From Bacteroidaceae bacterium (GTDB lineage: Bacteria; Bacteroidota; Bacteroidia; Bacteroidales; Bacteroidaceae), in the NCBI GenBank assembly GCA_900768625.1, contig CAAGDO010000330.1, forward strand, positions 1 through 45,717: a stretch of 45,717 nt of DNA, given 5' to 3'. The notes under the pieces are model-generated. The model was given only the letters and a program-made list of their open reading frames with translations, was not told the origin of the DNA and searched no databases. Below, piece after piece: positions 34,357-42,363 of the stretch (its first letter is position 1; the number at the start of each line of letters is the position of its first letter). The translations under genes were made by a program, and so were the position numbers.

Positions 34357-35424
34357 ATGAAAATCTCACAACATATTCTTCTGGGTGCAGTCCTTGCTTT
34401 TGCATCGCTGCCCGCTATGGCCCAGAGCGGCGAAACGACGGACGCGACCCAGCAGCGTCAGACGACAGAAACGGCGCTTCCATCCTGGATGCCCAAAGTG
34501 AGCGGAACCATCCGCGGCAAATGGGAACTCCAGACGAAAGAAAACGAAAGCCGGTTCGAGGTGCGCACGGCGCGTATTGCCTTGGATGGAAACATTACGC
34601 CGATGGTGGACTATAAGGCGGAAATCGATCTTTCCGATGAGGGACAGATCAAGATGCTGGATGCGTATGCCGGTGTCAATCCGTTGAAGGGGATGGCCTT
34701 CCGAATCGGTCAGATGCGTGTGCCGTTCAGCATTGATGCGCATCGTTCGCCCCATAAGCAATACTTCGCCAATCGTTCGTTCATTGCGAAGCAGGTTGGA
34801 AATGTGCGCGATGTGGGTGTCTACGGCGGTTATCAGTTTGCCGACCTTCCGCTGATTGTCGAGACTGGTGCTTTCAACGGTTCGGGACTGACGAATCAGA
34901 AGGACTACTGGACGAAGACGTTCAATTTCTCTGCCAAGGTGCAGGTGCCGTTTGAATGCGGACTGACGCTTGAGGGGTCGGTGCAGAAGGTGTCGCCCAA
35001 CAACAATGCCGTTTATCTCTACGATGCCGGTGCCACGCTCCAGACCGGACGTTTCACGCTCGAGGCCGAGTATCTTCGCAAGCACTACACGCATCATGCT
35101 TTCGCCAACGTGAATGCCGTGGATGCTTTCGTTTGCTACGACCAGCCGCTTCGCCACGTTTTCCGCAAGGTGAGCTTCCTCTGCCGCTACGACATGATGG
35201 ACAACCATTCCGATGGCAGTCTTGATGAAAACGGCCATTTCAAGCTGACCGATGCCAAACGCCATCGTGTCACGCCGGGCATCACGTTCAGCATGGCCAA
35301 GAAGATGAATGCTGATATCCGTTTGAACTATGAGAAGTATTTCTACGACGATATCGACTTGGCCAAGACGTCGGAAAGAGACAAGGTGGTCGTCGAACTT
35401 GTGGTGCATTTCCCCAATAAGTAA
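34357..35424 (+). CDS. Outer-membrane porin of the phosphate-selective OprO/OprP family
   Basis: A 355-aa beta-barrel porin with a signal peptide (residues 1-22, AMAQ). The barrel begins after a Thr-rich linker with SGTIRGKWELQT and FEVRTARIALDGNI. Family-typical segments are DYKAEIDLSD, FRIGQMRVPFS, VGVYGGYQF and the final strand VVVELVVHFPNK. Length matches the Bacteroidetes Porin_O_P group. The position directly after the PiT transporter supports phosphate or another anion as substrate; the family name alone does not prove specificity. It ends before a bidirectional terminator shared with rsmD. Confidence 0.88.
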   Translation: MKISQHILLGAVLAFASLPAMAQSGETTDATQQRQTTETALPSWMPKVSGTIRGKWELQTKENESRFEVRTARIALDGNITPMVDYKAEIDLSDEGQIKMLDAYAGVNPLKGMAFRIGQMRVPFSIDAHRSPHKQYFANRSFIAKQVGNVRDVGVYGGYQFADLPLIVETGAFNGSGLTNQKDYWTKTFNFSAKVQVPFECGLTLEGSVQKVSPNNNAVYLYDAGATLQTGRFTLEAEYLRKHYTHHAFANVNAVDAFVCYDQPLRHVFRKVSFLCRYDMMDNHSDGSLDENGHFKLTDAKRHRVTPGITFSMAKKMNADIRLNYEKYFYDDIDLAKTSERDKVVVELVVHFPNK

Positions 35425-35449
35425 ACTGGGAAGCGCTTGAGGAAAAAAG

Positions 35450-35494
35450 AAAAACGTGTAATTATCGTTGGATGGACGGTAATTACACGTTTTT
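35450..35494. terminator. Bidirectional intrinsic terminator
   Basis: AAAAACGTGTAATTA (35450-35464) pairs perfectly with TAATTACACGTTTTT (35480-35494), giving T-runs on both strands. It separates the convergent porin and rsmD genes. Confidence 0.85.
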
Positions 35495-35521
35495 CTGTGT
35501 TGTCAGCCTATGGCACTCCCT

Positions 35522-36070
35522 TTATTCGTTGTCGGAAGGATGGCGGAAGAAGGAGAAGTTGACGCTTCCGTAGGCGCGATGTTCCACGAAGTCGGGGCGT
35601 TGGCTGAAATCATGGTCCTTGCCGTGTTCGAGCACGAATAGGCCTCCTTCCTTGAGCAGGTTGGAACGCATCACGCGTTCGGGCAGTTCTCCCAATTCGG
35701 GAAGGGCATAGGGAGGATCTGCAAACACGAGGTCGAACTGTTCGCGGCAGCGGTCGATGAACTTCAGGGCATCGCCGCAGAGGGGGGTCCAGGCCTCGTC
35801 GGCCAATGCACGCTGACATTGGGCGATGAAGGCGAAGTGACGACGGTCCTTCTCGATGGTCATCACCTGCTGGCATCCGCGCGAAAGAAGTTCGAGCGAG
35901 ATGCTACCCGTTCCGCCGAAGAGGTCGAGTGCACGGGTTTCTTCAAATTCGATGTAGGCACGCAGCACGTTGAAGAGGTTTTCCTTGGCAAAATCCGTTG
36001 TGGGACGTGCCTTGAACGAACGGGGTACCTCAAAATGGCGGCCTTTGTAGATGCCTGTGATGATTCGCAT
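35522..36070 (-). CDS. rsmD: 16S rRNA (guanine966-N2)-methyltransferase
   Basis: A 182-aa SAM-dependent methyltransferase that modifies G966 of 16S rRNA. The start at 36068-36070 (MRIITGIYKGR) is the family N-terminus; an upstream in-frame extension is unrelated sequence. The SAM-binding DLFGGTGS is at residues 49-56, and the catalytic DPPY is at 118-121. PTTDFAKENLFN is also characteristic. Length is normal. It is the last gene of a probable minus-strand unit with the DUF3822, VanZ-like and DUF4250 genes; the DUF3822-rsmD neighbourhood is common in Bacteroidetes. Confidence 0.94.
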   Translation of the reverse strand: MRIITGIYKGRHFEVPRSFKARPTTDFAKENLFNVLRAYIEFEETRALDLFGGTGSISLELLSRGCQQVMTIEKDRRHFAFIAQCQRALADEAWTPLCGDALKFIDRCREQFDLVFADPPYALPELGELPERVMRSNLLKEGGLFVLEHGKDHDFSQRPDFVEHRAYGSVNFSFFRHPSDNE

Positions 36071-36140
36071 AGGTCGTATGGTTTGGGGATAGTTTGCTAT
36101 ATATGATATGGGGAATGCTGACTGGGTGACCAGTGAGGAA

Positions 36141-36923
36141 TCAGGCCAGCAATTTGCAGATGAAGTCGTAGGGCACATCAGGAGTGGTGGCCACAACGTG
36201 ACGGTTGAAATCCGATTCGGGATGGATGCCGTAGATGCGGGGGGCATATTTCTGGAGTTCCTCCACTACGGGGGCGCGGAGAATTTCCTCGCCTGCCACG
36301 AAGATGGGTTCTTCGGCGGTGTTGAAAGCGAGGTGGTGGGCCAGGTTGAAGACATAGTAGTCCACATCGGTGAGGGCTCGCACGGGATAGCTGTTGAACA
36401 TGACCAGTCGTTCGTTGTCGAACACGGAAACGTCGACGTTTCCCTCATGCGTATAGACAAACATCCGGCGGCGTGTGGGGGAGCTGTCCAGTCCTTTCCT
36501 CGAAAAATGCTGTAACACAGACGTCTGTGCTGAACAGTAGCGGACGGTTCCGAAAGCGTCCTCCAGCGTCTTACACATCAGTTCGTCGAGCGCAAAGACC
36601 AGCACCACATTGGCTGCGGGAACGGTGTCGTAGAACACGCGCATGCGTCCCTGCTGGGAGAAGCAGTATTGGTAGATGCTTTCGCAGTCCTCCTCTTGGA
36701 ATTCCATGAGGGGCACGGGGGTCACGGGGGTGTTGATGAGCATCTCCACCCGTTGTGCCGGTTGTTTGAGCATGTCCAATTCAGACAGGGCTTCGCGCAG
36801 GTTCATGGTGAGGGAAACCTGTGGACGGAGGTGGAAGGTGTCGAATTGGAAATCTGCAGATGCAGCCTTGTCGTATCGGGCGAAATGCAGGTCTGTGTCT
36901 GAATGTCGGATAAAGAGGGGCAC
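36141..36923 (-). CDS. DUF3822 family protein
   Basis: A 260-aa cytosolic protein beginning with GTG, the only start that keeps the N-terminal strand PLFIRHSDTDLHF. It matches DUF3822, a Bacteroidetes family with an actin/ASKHA-like pattern (FVYTHEGNVDVSVFDNE, about residues 155-171, and LVMFNSYPV). The biochemical function is unknown. It lies 70 bp upstream of rsmD, a conserved neighbour in the phylum, suggesting a link to translation or simple cotranscription. Confidence 0.85.
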   Translation of the reverse strand: MPLFIRHSDTDLHFARYDKAASADFQFDTFHLRPQVSLTMNLREALSELDMLKQPAQRVEMLINTPVTPVPLMEFQEEDCESIYQYCFSQQGRMRVFYDTVPAANVVLVFALDELMCKTLEDAFGTVRYCSAQTSVLQHFSRKGLDSSPTRRRMFVYTHEGNVDVSVFDNERLVMFNSYPVRALTDVDYYVFNLAHHLAFNTAEEPIFVAGEEILRAPVVEELQKYAPRIYGIHPESDFNRHVVATTPDVPYDFICKLLA

Positions 36924-37028
36924 GATGATGGAATGAACTATATATGAGGGATGGGGTAATGATCTTTTCAGAAAATGTGTGGGTGCGCCGATGGGTTGCG
37001 TTGGGGCCGATTTGGGGAAATGGTGCGT

Positions 37029-37418
37029 TTATCCCTTACGCCATTTTTCCTTTCGGGCATACACGAAGGCGGCTATGCCGGAAGCCGAAATGACGCCTAG
37101 ACTGTTGGCCAGAAAATCCAGCCAATCTCCCGAACGGTAGGTGGTGAGGTAAGCCTGCGCCAGTTCCACCATTCCGCCCATGAGGATGGGGGCAACCACG
37201 CCTGCCGCCAGGATGTGCTGACGCGAGGCTTTGGGGTGATGGAGACCGTATTCAGTCCAGACGAGTGAGGCGATGGTGGCATACATGAGGAAATGCACCA
37301 TTTTGTCAAACCACGAGAAGAGATGGACGGGGGGAGGAGGCACACGGTAGAGGCTGAGATACCACACCGCTGCCACGCAAATCAGCGAAAGCGGATATTG
37401 GCGAAGAAATCGGAACAT
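37029..37418 (-). CDS. VanZ-family membrane protein
   Basis: A 129-aa protein with about four hydrophobic helices (residues 10-24, 40-56, 68-88, 106-122). The segment FDKMVHFLMYATIASLVW and the later GGMVELAQAYLTTYRSGDWLDFLANSLG (about residues 80-107) are the core VanZ signature, including the conserved Glu and the GDWLDFLANSLG-like loop. VanZ-like proteins are named for teicoplanin resistance, but most members have unknown roles, and resistance should not be assumed. It lies 45 bp downstream of the DUF4250 gene and 105 bp upstream of DUF3822 on the same strand. Confidence 0.88.
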   Translation of the reverse strand: MFRFLRQYPLSLICVAAVWYLSLYRVPPPPVHLFSWFDKMVHFLMYATIASLVWTEYGLHHPKASRQHILAAGVVAPILMGGMVELAQAYLTTYRSGDWLDFLANSLGVISASGIAAFVYARKEKWRKG

Positions 37419-37463
37419 GGGAAGCCTGTTGAAATCGTCGATAGGAAGGGAAGGAGAGGGAAA

Positions 37464-37640
37464 TCACCAGAATTTGTTTTGCTGGGCGTTGTATTCAAAT
37501 CCGACTGCAGCCAGTTCCGATTCGAGTTTCTGCTTGTCGACGTTCATGTCCTGGCAAAGGTCGTCGAGCGAGGCATATTCATCGCGCAGTTTCGTGTTGA
37601 CCACGCTGAAGAGCATCATGGGGTCTTGAGGTAAACTCAT
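37464..37640 (-). CDS. DUF4250 family small protein
   Basis: A 58-aa protein found by reading the minus strand. It begins MSLPQDPMMLFSVVNTKLRD and ends VGFEYNAQQNKFW. This matches the DUF4250 family, a short conserved protein of Bacteroidetes and some Firmicutes with unknown function. The pattern PQDPxMLxSxVNxxLRD, a helical middle with a DDLCxxxxVDxxxLExxL motif, and the closing Y-x-A-x-x-N-x-F are all present. It has a -7 box 34 bp upstream and precedes the VanZ-like gene. Confidence 0.88.
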   Translation of the reverse strand: MSLPQDPMMLFSVVNTKLRDEYASLDDLCQDMNVDKQKLESELAAVGFEYNAQQNKFW

Positions 37641-37673
37641 ATCTTTCAGTCTTTACTTGTTGTTTACAGACTG

Positions 37674-37681
37674 CAAAATTA
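37674..37681 (-). promoter_or_regulatory. Candidate -7 box of the DUF4250-vanZ-DUF3822-rsmD unit
   Basis: TAATTTTG (in TAATTTTGCAG) on the minus strand, 34 bp before the DUF4250 start and directly after the upstream terminator. Confidence 0.55.
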
Positions 37682-37685
37682 CGGC

Positions 37686-37716
37686 AAAAGGAGGATTCTG
37701 CAAAACAGAACCCTCC
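37686..37716 (-). terminator. Intrinsic terminator of the aldo/keto reductase gene
   Basis: GGAGGATTCTG (37690-37700) pairs with CAGAACCCTCC (37706-37716) with one mismatch; the minus strand continues CTTTTG. Confidence 0.75.
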
Positions 37717-37765
37717 TTAAGTAAGATTTTAGAACGACTTCTGTCGTCATTCTTCTGCCTTTTCC

Positions 37766-38725
37766 TTATTTCTCAAGCGCAGCAAGGTTGCTTTTCAGCT
37801 GTTCCAGTTTGCTCACGCCCACAATGACGCTCGTCACTTCCTCATGGCTGAGCACCCAGCGGAGGGCATATTGGGCCAGATCCATACCCTGTGCTGCCGC
37901 TTCGGCGTTCCATGCCTGCAGCTGCTTCATCAGTTCTGGTGTGAGTTGCGATTCCTTGAGCGTCACGTCGGTGCGCATGCGTGAATCTGCCGGTATACCT
38001 TTGAGATAACGACTGGAAATCAGACCTTGTGCCAAGGGGGAAAATGCCACGAAACCTGTGCGCAAACGACGGATGGCTTCGAGCACACCATCGTTTTCCA
38101 CCGTGCGGTCGATGAGGTTGTAGCGTCCTTGATAGGTCAGCAGTCGTACGTGCTGCTCGCTCAGGTAGCGGTGGGCATATTCGAAAGCTTCTGCCGGCCA
38201 GCGCGAGATGCCGATGTAGAGCGCCTTGCCTTGATGGACGATGTCTGCCAAAGCCTGAAGTGTTTCGTCGAGCGGCGTTTCAGGGTCGTAGCGGTGGGAA
38301 TAGAAGAGGTCCACATAGTCGAGCTTCATGCGCTGAAGACTTTCCTCGAGACTGGCAAAGAGATATTTTCTTGACCCCCAGTTGCCGTAGGGGCCAGGCC
38401 ACATGTCATAGCCAGCCTTCGTGGAGATGAAAAGTTCGTTGCGATAGGGGCGGAACGAGCCTTCCATCACGCGGCCGAACGTTTCCTCTGCCGAACCGTA
38501 GGGCGGGCCGTAGTTGTTGGCAAGGTCGAAATGGGTGATGCCGTGGTCGAAGGCATAGTGGAGCATCCTTTCGCTTTCCGCAAAGGGATGGGTGCTGCCG
38601 AAGCCTTTCCACAATCCGAGCGAGACACGCGGCAGGAGCACACCGCTCTCCCCGCATCGCTTGTAGAGGTGGTCCGAACCGTCGTAGCGCGATTCGGAAG
38701 CATGGTTGGGGGTATGGCTTAGCAT
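37766..38725 (-). CDS. Aldo/keto reductase, YghZ/L-glyceraldehyde-3-phosphate reductase-like
   Basis: A 319-aa NADPH-dependent reductase with a TIM-barrel fold. The catalytic tetrad is visible: Asp67, Tyr72 (DLANNYG), Lys103 (STKAG) and His144 (FYSHRYD). The segment YGSAEETFGRVM and GPYGNWGSRKYL, together with LYIGISRWP, place it in the YghZ/Kv-beta group, whose E. coli member reduces L-glyceraldehyde 3-phosphate and methylglyoxal. The family C-terminus with SVIVGVSKLEQL is intact. The substrate here is inferred only from similarity. It is monocistronic with its own promoter box and terminator. Confidence 0.9.
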   Translation of the reverse strand: MLSHTPNHASESRYDGSDHLYKRCGESGVLLPRVSLGLWKGFGSTHPFAESERMLHYAFDHGITHFDLANNYGPPYGSAEETFGRVMEGSFRPYRNELFISTKAGYDMWPGPYGNWGSRKYLFASLEESLQRMKLDYVDLFYSHRYDPETPLDETLQALADIVHQGKALYIGISRWPAEAFEYAHRYLSEQHVRLLTYQGRYNLIDRTVENDGVLEAIRRLRTGFVAFSPLAQGLISSRYLKGIPADSRMRTDVTLKESQLTPELMKQLQAWNAEAAAQGMDLAQYALRWVLSHEEVTSVIVGVSKLEQLKSNLAALEK

Positions 38726-38755
38726 AGCTTCTTTCGTTTGTTGGTTTCTGGATTA

Positions 38756-38763
38756 CAAAAGTA
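38756..38763 (-). promoter_or_regulatory. Candidate -7 box of the aldo/keto reductase gene
   Basis: TACTTTTG on the minus strand, about 30 bp before the ATG. Confidence 0.5.
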
Positions 38764-38795
38764 ATGTTTTCTGTTGTTCTGTCGTTTCTTTAGGG

Positions 38796-38900
38796 GGAAA
38801 AGAAACGTTAATTCCCGTGCCATACAGTCGTCAGTTTGAACTGCGCCACTTGTTTGGGCGAAGTCAAAACGAACGAACGTATGACACGGGAATCGACGTT
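38796..38900 (-). terminator. Probable terminator of the GH29-GH16 unit, long imperfect stem
   Basis: AACGTTAATTCCCGTG (38804-38819) and CACGGGAATCGACGTT (38885-38900) pair with two mismatches. The minus strand continues TTTCTTTTCCCCC. The loop is about 65 bases, with CATAC/GTATG extending the stem. Confidence 0.6.
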
Positions 38901-38954
38901 TCGTATTTATCCGCGCTTATCTTGCGCGGAAGGATTCATTTCGGGAAATTCCTT

Positions 38955-41900
38955 TCAGGGTACCATGATCTTCTTGCCGTTGAGCACGTAGACGCCCTTC
39001 GGGAGATACACGGTGCGGTTGCCTTGAACCATTTCGCTGAACACGGCGCGTCCCTGAAGGTCGTAGATGCTCACGTGCTGCTCATCGGGAGCAACGAGGA
39101 GTACCTTGCCCTGACGCACGTAGAAGTCCAGCGAGGAAGTTTCAGCCTCTGCGATGCCTGTGGGCACTGAGATGGACTGACCGTCGGTCTGGTAAACGCG
39201 TACGTAGTCGAAAACGGTCTCATAAGTGAAGGTCGGGTCACAAGGCTTAGCCCATGAACCGTTACCTACGCTCTGGTTGAGAATGAGGTAGAACGGTTTG
39301 TCAAACGGCCACTGGAGCTTGTCGAGGTCGGCCTGATTGGTTGACTTGGCGTACGAGAACACCTGCTTGCCGTTTACGAACCACTTGATGACTTTCTCAG
39401 ACCAATTGATGGCGTATACGTGGTAGTCGCCTGTAGTGGTGGCAGAGCTTGCACTCTTCTGGGGCTTTCCGGAATTACCCAGACCGCCATCAGCTGCACC
39501 GTTGGCCCAGTGGCTGTGGATGGTGTGATAGCTTCTGTCTTCATTGTCAATCTGCTCGAAGATGTCAATCTCGCCTGCATTGGGCCAACCGGCAGAGTTG
39601 TCCTGCGGCATCATCCAGAAGGCGGGGAAGTTACCCGTGTGGGCAGTTGTGCGCAAGCGGCTCTCGATGTAGCCGTACTTGATCTTCACCTTGCCTGAAC
39701 TTTCGATAGCACCGCTGACCATTTCGACGTTGCCCTCGCCCTTCAGGGTGTTGGGGATACAGCGGGTCACGAGCTTGCCGTCCTGAATGAAGGCTGTTTT
39801 GGCCTTGCCCTCAGCACTTTGAGCTACGAAGCGCTTCCAAGTCGGATGTTCGCGGGAGCAGTATGACCAGATCTTGCTGTCGGGCTGCGTTCCGTCTTCG
39901 CCATTGAACTCATCAGACATCACGAGCTTATAGTTGCCCGTGCCGTTGTTTGAGAAATAGCCATTGATGCGAACGTCGCCGTTGATGCTATCCTTGGCGA
40001 TGCTCACCAGTTTGTTCACCTTCGGGTTCTTTACCTCGTATTCGCTCCACTGGCGGTTGCCGTGGATGTACTGCTCGCCGTCGAGGTTGTAGCCGTGACG
40101 AACCACCATGCGGTCGAGCTGGATGCCAGCCACGGGTGCCTGGGGGAATACGTAGTAAACGGTGCCGAACTTCGTGGTTGTCGGTATACCCTTGTTGCTC
40201 TGACCTACGATGTTACCACCGATGCCGTTGACTTCAAGGTTCACATTGTCGTTGTGCACGTTTACGAGAAAGTCCACCACGTAACCACCTGTTTCGTCGA
40301 TACCGCCGCTCTCTCCTTCTTTCCAGAAACCAGCGGGGTCGATGTTGTTGACATCGAGTTTCAGACGTGCGCGATAGAGTCCTGTCGGGAGGTCTTCAGG
40401 AATCTGGAAAATGGGGAGTCCACATCCTGCGTTTTCGGCAGAGGTGGTTGTTCCATTGCTGTTACGGCCGTTGTAGAAACTATAGGAGAGCAACTCGCTG
40501 TTGTTCGACACTTTGCCGTCTGTTTCCACCTCACTGAAGAACTTGCCGTCCATATTCATGTCGAGGTAGAAGTAGGCGTTCATGGCCTTGTTTGAACCTT
40601 TGTAGACCACAGAAGGTGTCACCGTATCGCCCGGACGAACGCGTAATTCTTTCGGGGTGAGGTTACGGTAGACCTTGGTTGAATTCAGGTTCTTCACCGT
40701 GAGTGTCGTGGCATCGCCACCGCTGCAGTTCAGCTTGAGCGAAGTGAGCACGTTCGACTCGGGATCCTTCATTTCCAGTTCTTCGTCGAAGTTGATGGCG
40801 TATTCGTCACCACCCACTTCCTGACCTGAGGTGCTGCTGAAGTAGGGGATGAAGCGCACATCGCCGTCGATGTACTTGCCGGGAATAGTGAATTCATTGT
40901 CGCGGAACAGGCGGGCATAGAAAATCTTCTCGTCCCACTGGCGGTTATCGTTCACCAGGCTGTCGCCTTCGAGGTTATAGCCATGGCGCACCACAACATG
41001 AGAGAAACGGAAACCGGGAGCCGGCTGCATCTTCACCTTGAGATCCTTGCCGAAGGGCACCTGCTGACCCGTCACGGCGGAACCGTCGGCCATGAGGATG
41101 TCACCATTCAAGCCGCCACCGCCCAATTCGTCGGTCGTACGGGAAAGGTTCACCAATTCACCGTGGATGTTGACGCGGGTATCGAGAATCATACCACCGT
41201 TGTCCGTGATCTTGTTGGCCGGGCCGGGGTTGCCACCCGGATCCACGTTGTCCCAGTCCACCTTGTAGCGCATGCGGTAGAAGCCGGGCTTCAAGTCAGC
41301 GGGGATGGTGAATGCGGGAGGATTCAATGCGGGTTCGCCTGAAACGGCAGCACCTTCACTGTTCTTGTCCTTATACATGGAGTAGGACATGAGATCCTTT
41401 GCTTCGTTCACGCCGTTGTCGTCGTAGTTCACGTCGAAAGCACCGTTGTTGTCCTTGTCAAGGTAGACGTAACCTCCCATCCAGCTCATTGCGCCCTTGA
41501 TGAATCCGGCAGTCACCTTGTCACCCGGCTTGGCCAGGAAGGCATTGTCCATCTTCTTGATGTAGAGGCGGTTGATGGCGCTCTGGTCAGCATCGAGTGT
41601 CTGTGAACCATCACTGCTGCTGAAGGTCACGCCCGCCATATAGCGGTTTGTGCCGCGGCTGTGTGCCGTGTTCTCATCGTAGTTGATGGGGTAGGTCGTG
41701 CTGGTGAAGAACGGAGTGGCCTGCGAGCTGAGCACGATGTCGTCGATATAGGCGGCATAGTCTGCTGTGAGGTTGTGGGGAGAGTTGCGGTCCACCACCA
41801 CGAGGAGGTTGCGGATGGTGATGCCGTTGGAGCCCGACACGGGGAATACGGCGTCACACCAACGGTCGTCGGCCACCTTGCTCGTTGAGGTGCTCCAGAA

Positions 41901-42344
41901 CTGCTCCGTCAGAGCTGACTGGTGCGGACGGTCGTCGCGGTTACCCAGGCCGATGAGCATCACGGTGCCACCCTTCGGGGTGTAGATCTTCACGTGGACA
42001 TACTGCGTGGTCTTCTTCAGAGCGAACGGCTCCTTCAGTTCAACGAGTGCACCGAAGGTGTTCGAACCGAAGCGTGAGCGCTGCACACCGAGGATTTTGG
42101 ATGAGCTGTTGGGAGCTTCGCCCAACACGGGGTCAACCTCCGTCAAGTGGTTCTTCACCACCTGAGCGTTGCCGGTCAGCTTTTTGGTGCGGAAGGGCGA
42201 ATTGGCCCAAGTGTCATAAACGCCCACCGACTTGTAGCTGTCTGTGGTTTCAAAATCGCAAAGCACCTTGTCGGATGCCGTCTGGGCCATCAGGCTCAGC
42301 GGAAACAGCAAACCGGCCAGGCAGATGTATTTATTCTTGTTCAT
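38955..42344 (-). CDS. Multidomain secreted GH16 beta-glucanase (laminarinase type) with tandem repeats
   Basis: An 1129-aa secreted enzyme with a signal peptide (residues 1-20). A carbohydrate-binding-like beta domain spans about 25-210. Two tandem repeats of about 297 aa follow, starting at 218 and 515. Each contains a GEVED-like calcium-site strand (YVYLDKDNNGAF, YFYLDMNMDGKF) and a VVRHGYNL motif at 453 and 749. The GH16 catalytic domain covers about 808-1045, with EIDIFE (Glu925 nucleophile, Asp927, Glu930 acid/base), and FWMMPQ before it. GH16 of this type cleaves beta-1,3 or mixed-linkage glucans. The C-terminal 60 residues (VSIYDLQGRAV, LPKGVYVLNGKK) resemble a type IX sorting domain. 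It lies 19 bp downstream of the GH29 gene. Confidence 0.92.
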   Translation of the reverse strand: MNKNKYICLAGLLFPLSLMAQTASDKVLCDFETTDSYKSVGVYDTWANSPFRTKKLTGNAQVVKNHLTEVDPVLGEAPNSSSKILGVQRSRFGSNTFGALVELKEPFALKKTTQYVHVKIYTPKGGTVMLIGLGNRDDRPHQSALTEQFWSTSTSKVADDRWCDAVFPVSGSNGITIRNLLVVVDRNSPHNLTADYAAYIDDIVLSSQATPFFTSTTYPINYDENTAHSRGTNRYMAGVTFSSSDGSQTLDADQSAINRLYIKKMDNAFLAKPGDKVTAGFIKGAMSWMGGYVYLDKDNNGAFDVNYDDNGVNEAKDLMSYSMYKDKNSEGAAVSGEPALNPPAFTIPADLKPGFYRMRYKVDWDNVDPGGNPGPANKITDNGGMILDTRVNIHGELVNLSRTTDELGGGGLNGDILMADGSAVTGQQVPFGKDLKVKMQPAPGFRFSHVVVRHGYNLEGDSLVNDNRQWDEKIFYARLFRDNEFTIPGKYIDGDVRFIPYFSSTSGQEVGGDEYAINFDEELEMKDPESNVLTSLKLNCSGGDATTLTVKNLNSTKVYRNLTPKELRVRPGDTVTPSVVYKGSNKAMNAYFYLDMNMDGKFFSEVETDGKVSNNSELLSYSFYNGRNSNGTTTSAENAGCGLPIFQIPEDLPTGLYRARLKLDVNNIDPAGFWKEGESGGIDETGGYVVDFLVNVHNDNVNLEVNGIGGNIVGQSNKGIPTTTKFGTVYYVFPQAPVAGIQLDRMVVRHGYNLDGEQYIHGNRQWSEYEVKNPKVNKLVSIAKDSINGDVRINGYFSNNGTGNYKLVMSDEFNGEDGTQPDSKIWSYCSREHPTWKRFVAQSAEGKAKTAFIQDGKLVTRCIPNTLKGEGNVEMVSGAIESSGKVKIKYGYIESRLRTTAHTGNFPAFWMMPQDNSAGWPNAGEIDIFEQIDNEDRSYHTIHSHWANGAADGGLGNSGKPQKSASSATTTGDYHVYAINWSEKVIKWFVNGKQVFSYAKSTNQADLDKLQWPFDKPFYLILNQSVGNGSWAKPCDPTFTYETVFDYVRVYQTDGQSISVPTGIAEAETSSLDFYVRQGKVLLVAPDEQHVSIYDLQGRAVFSEMVQGNRTVYLPKGVYVLNGKKIMVP

Positions 42345-42363
42345 GGATAATCTGAATGGAGGA

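Noticed and set aside
36071..36247. N-terminal extension of rsmD by 59 codons
   Set aside because: The family begins at MRIITG; the extension is the out-of-frame 3' end of the DUF3822 gene.
37029..37418. Glycopeptide resistance function for the VanZ-like protein
   Set aside because: No other van genes are present, and most VanZ-family members are not resistance determinants.
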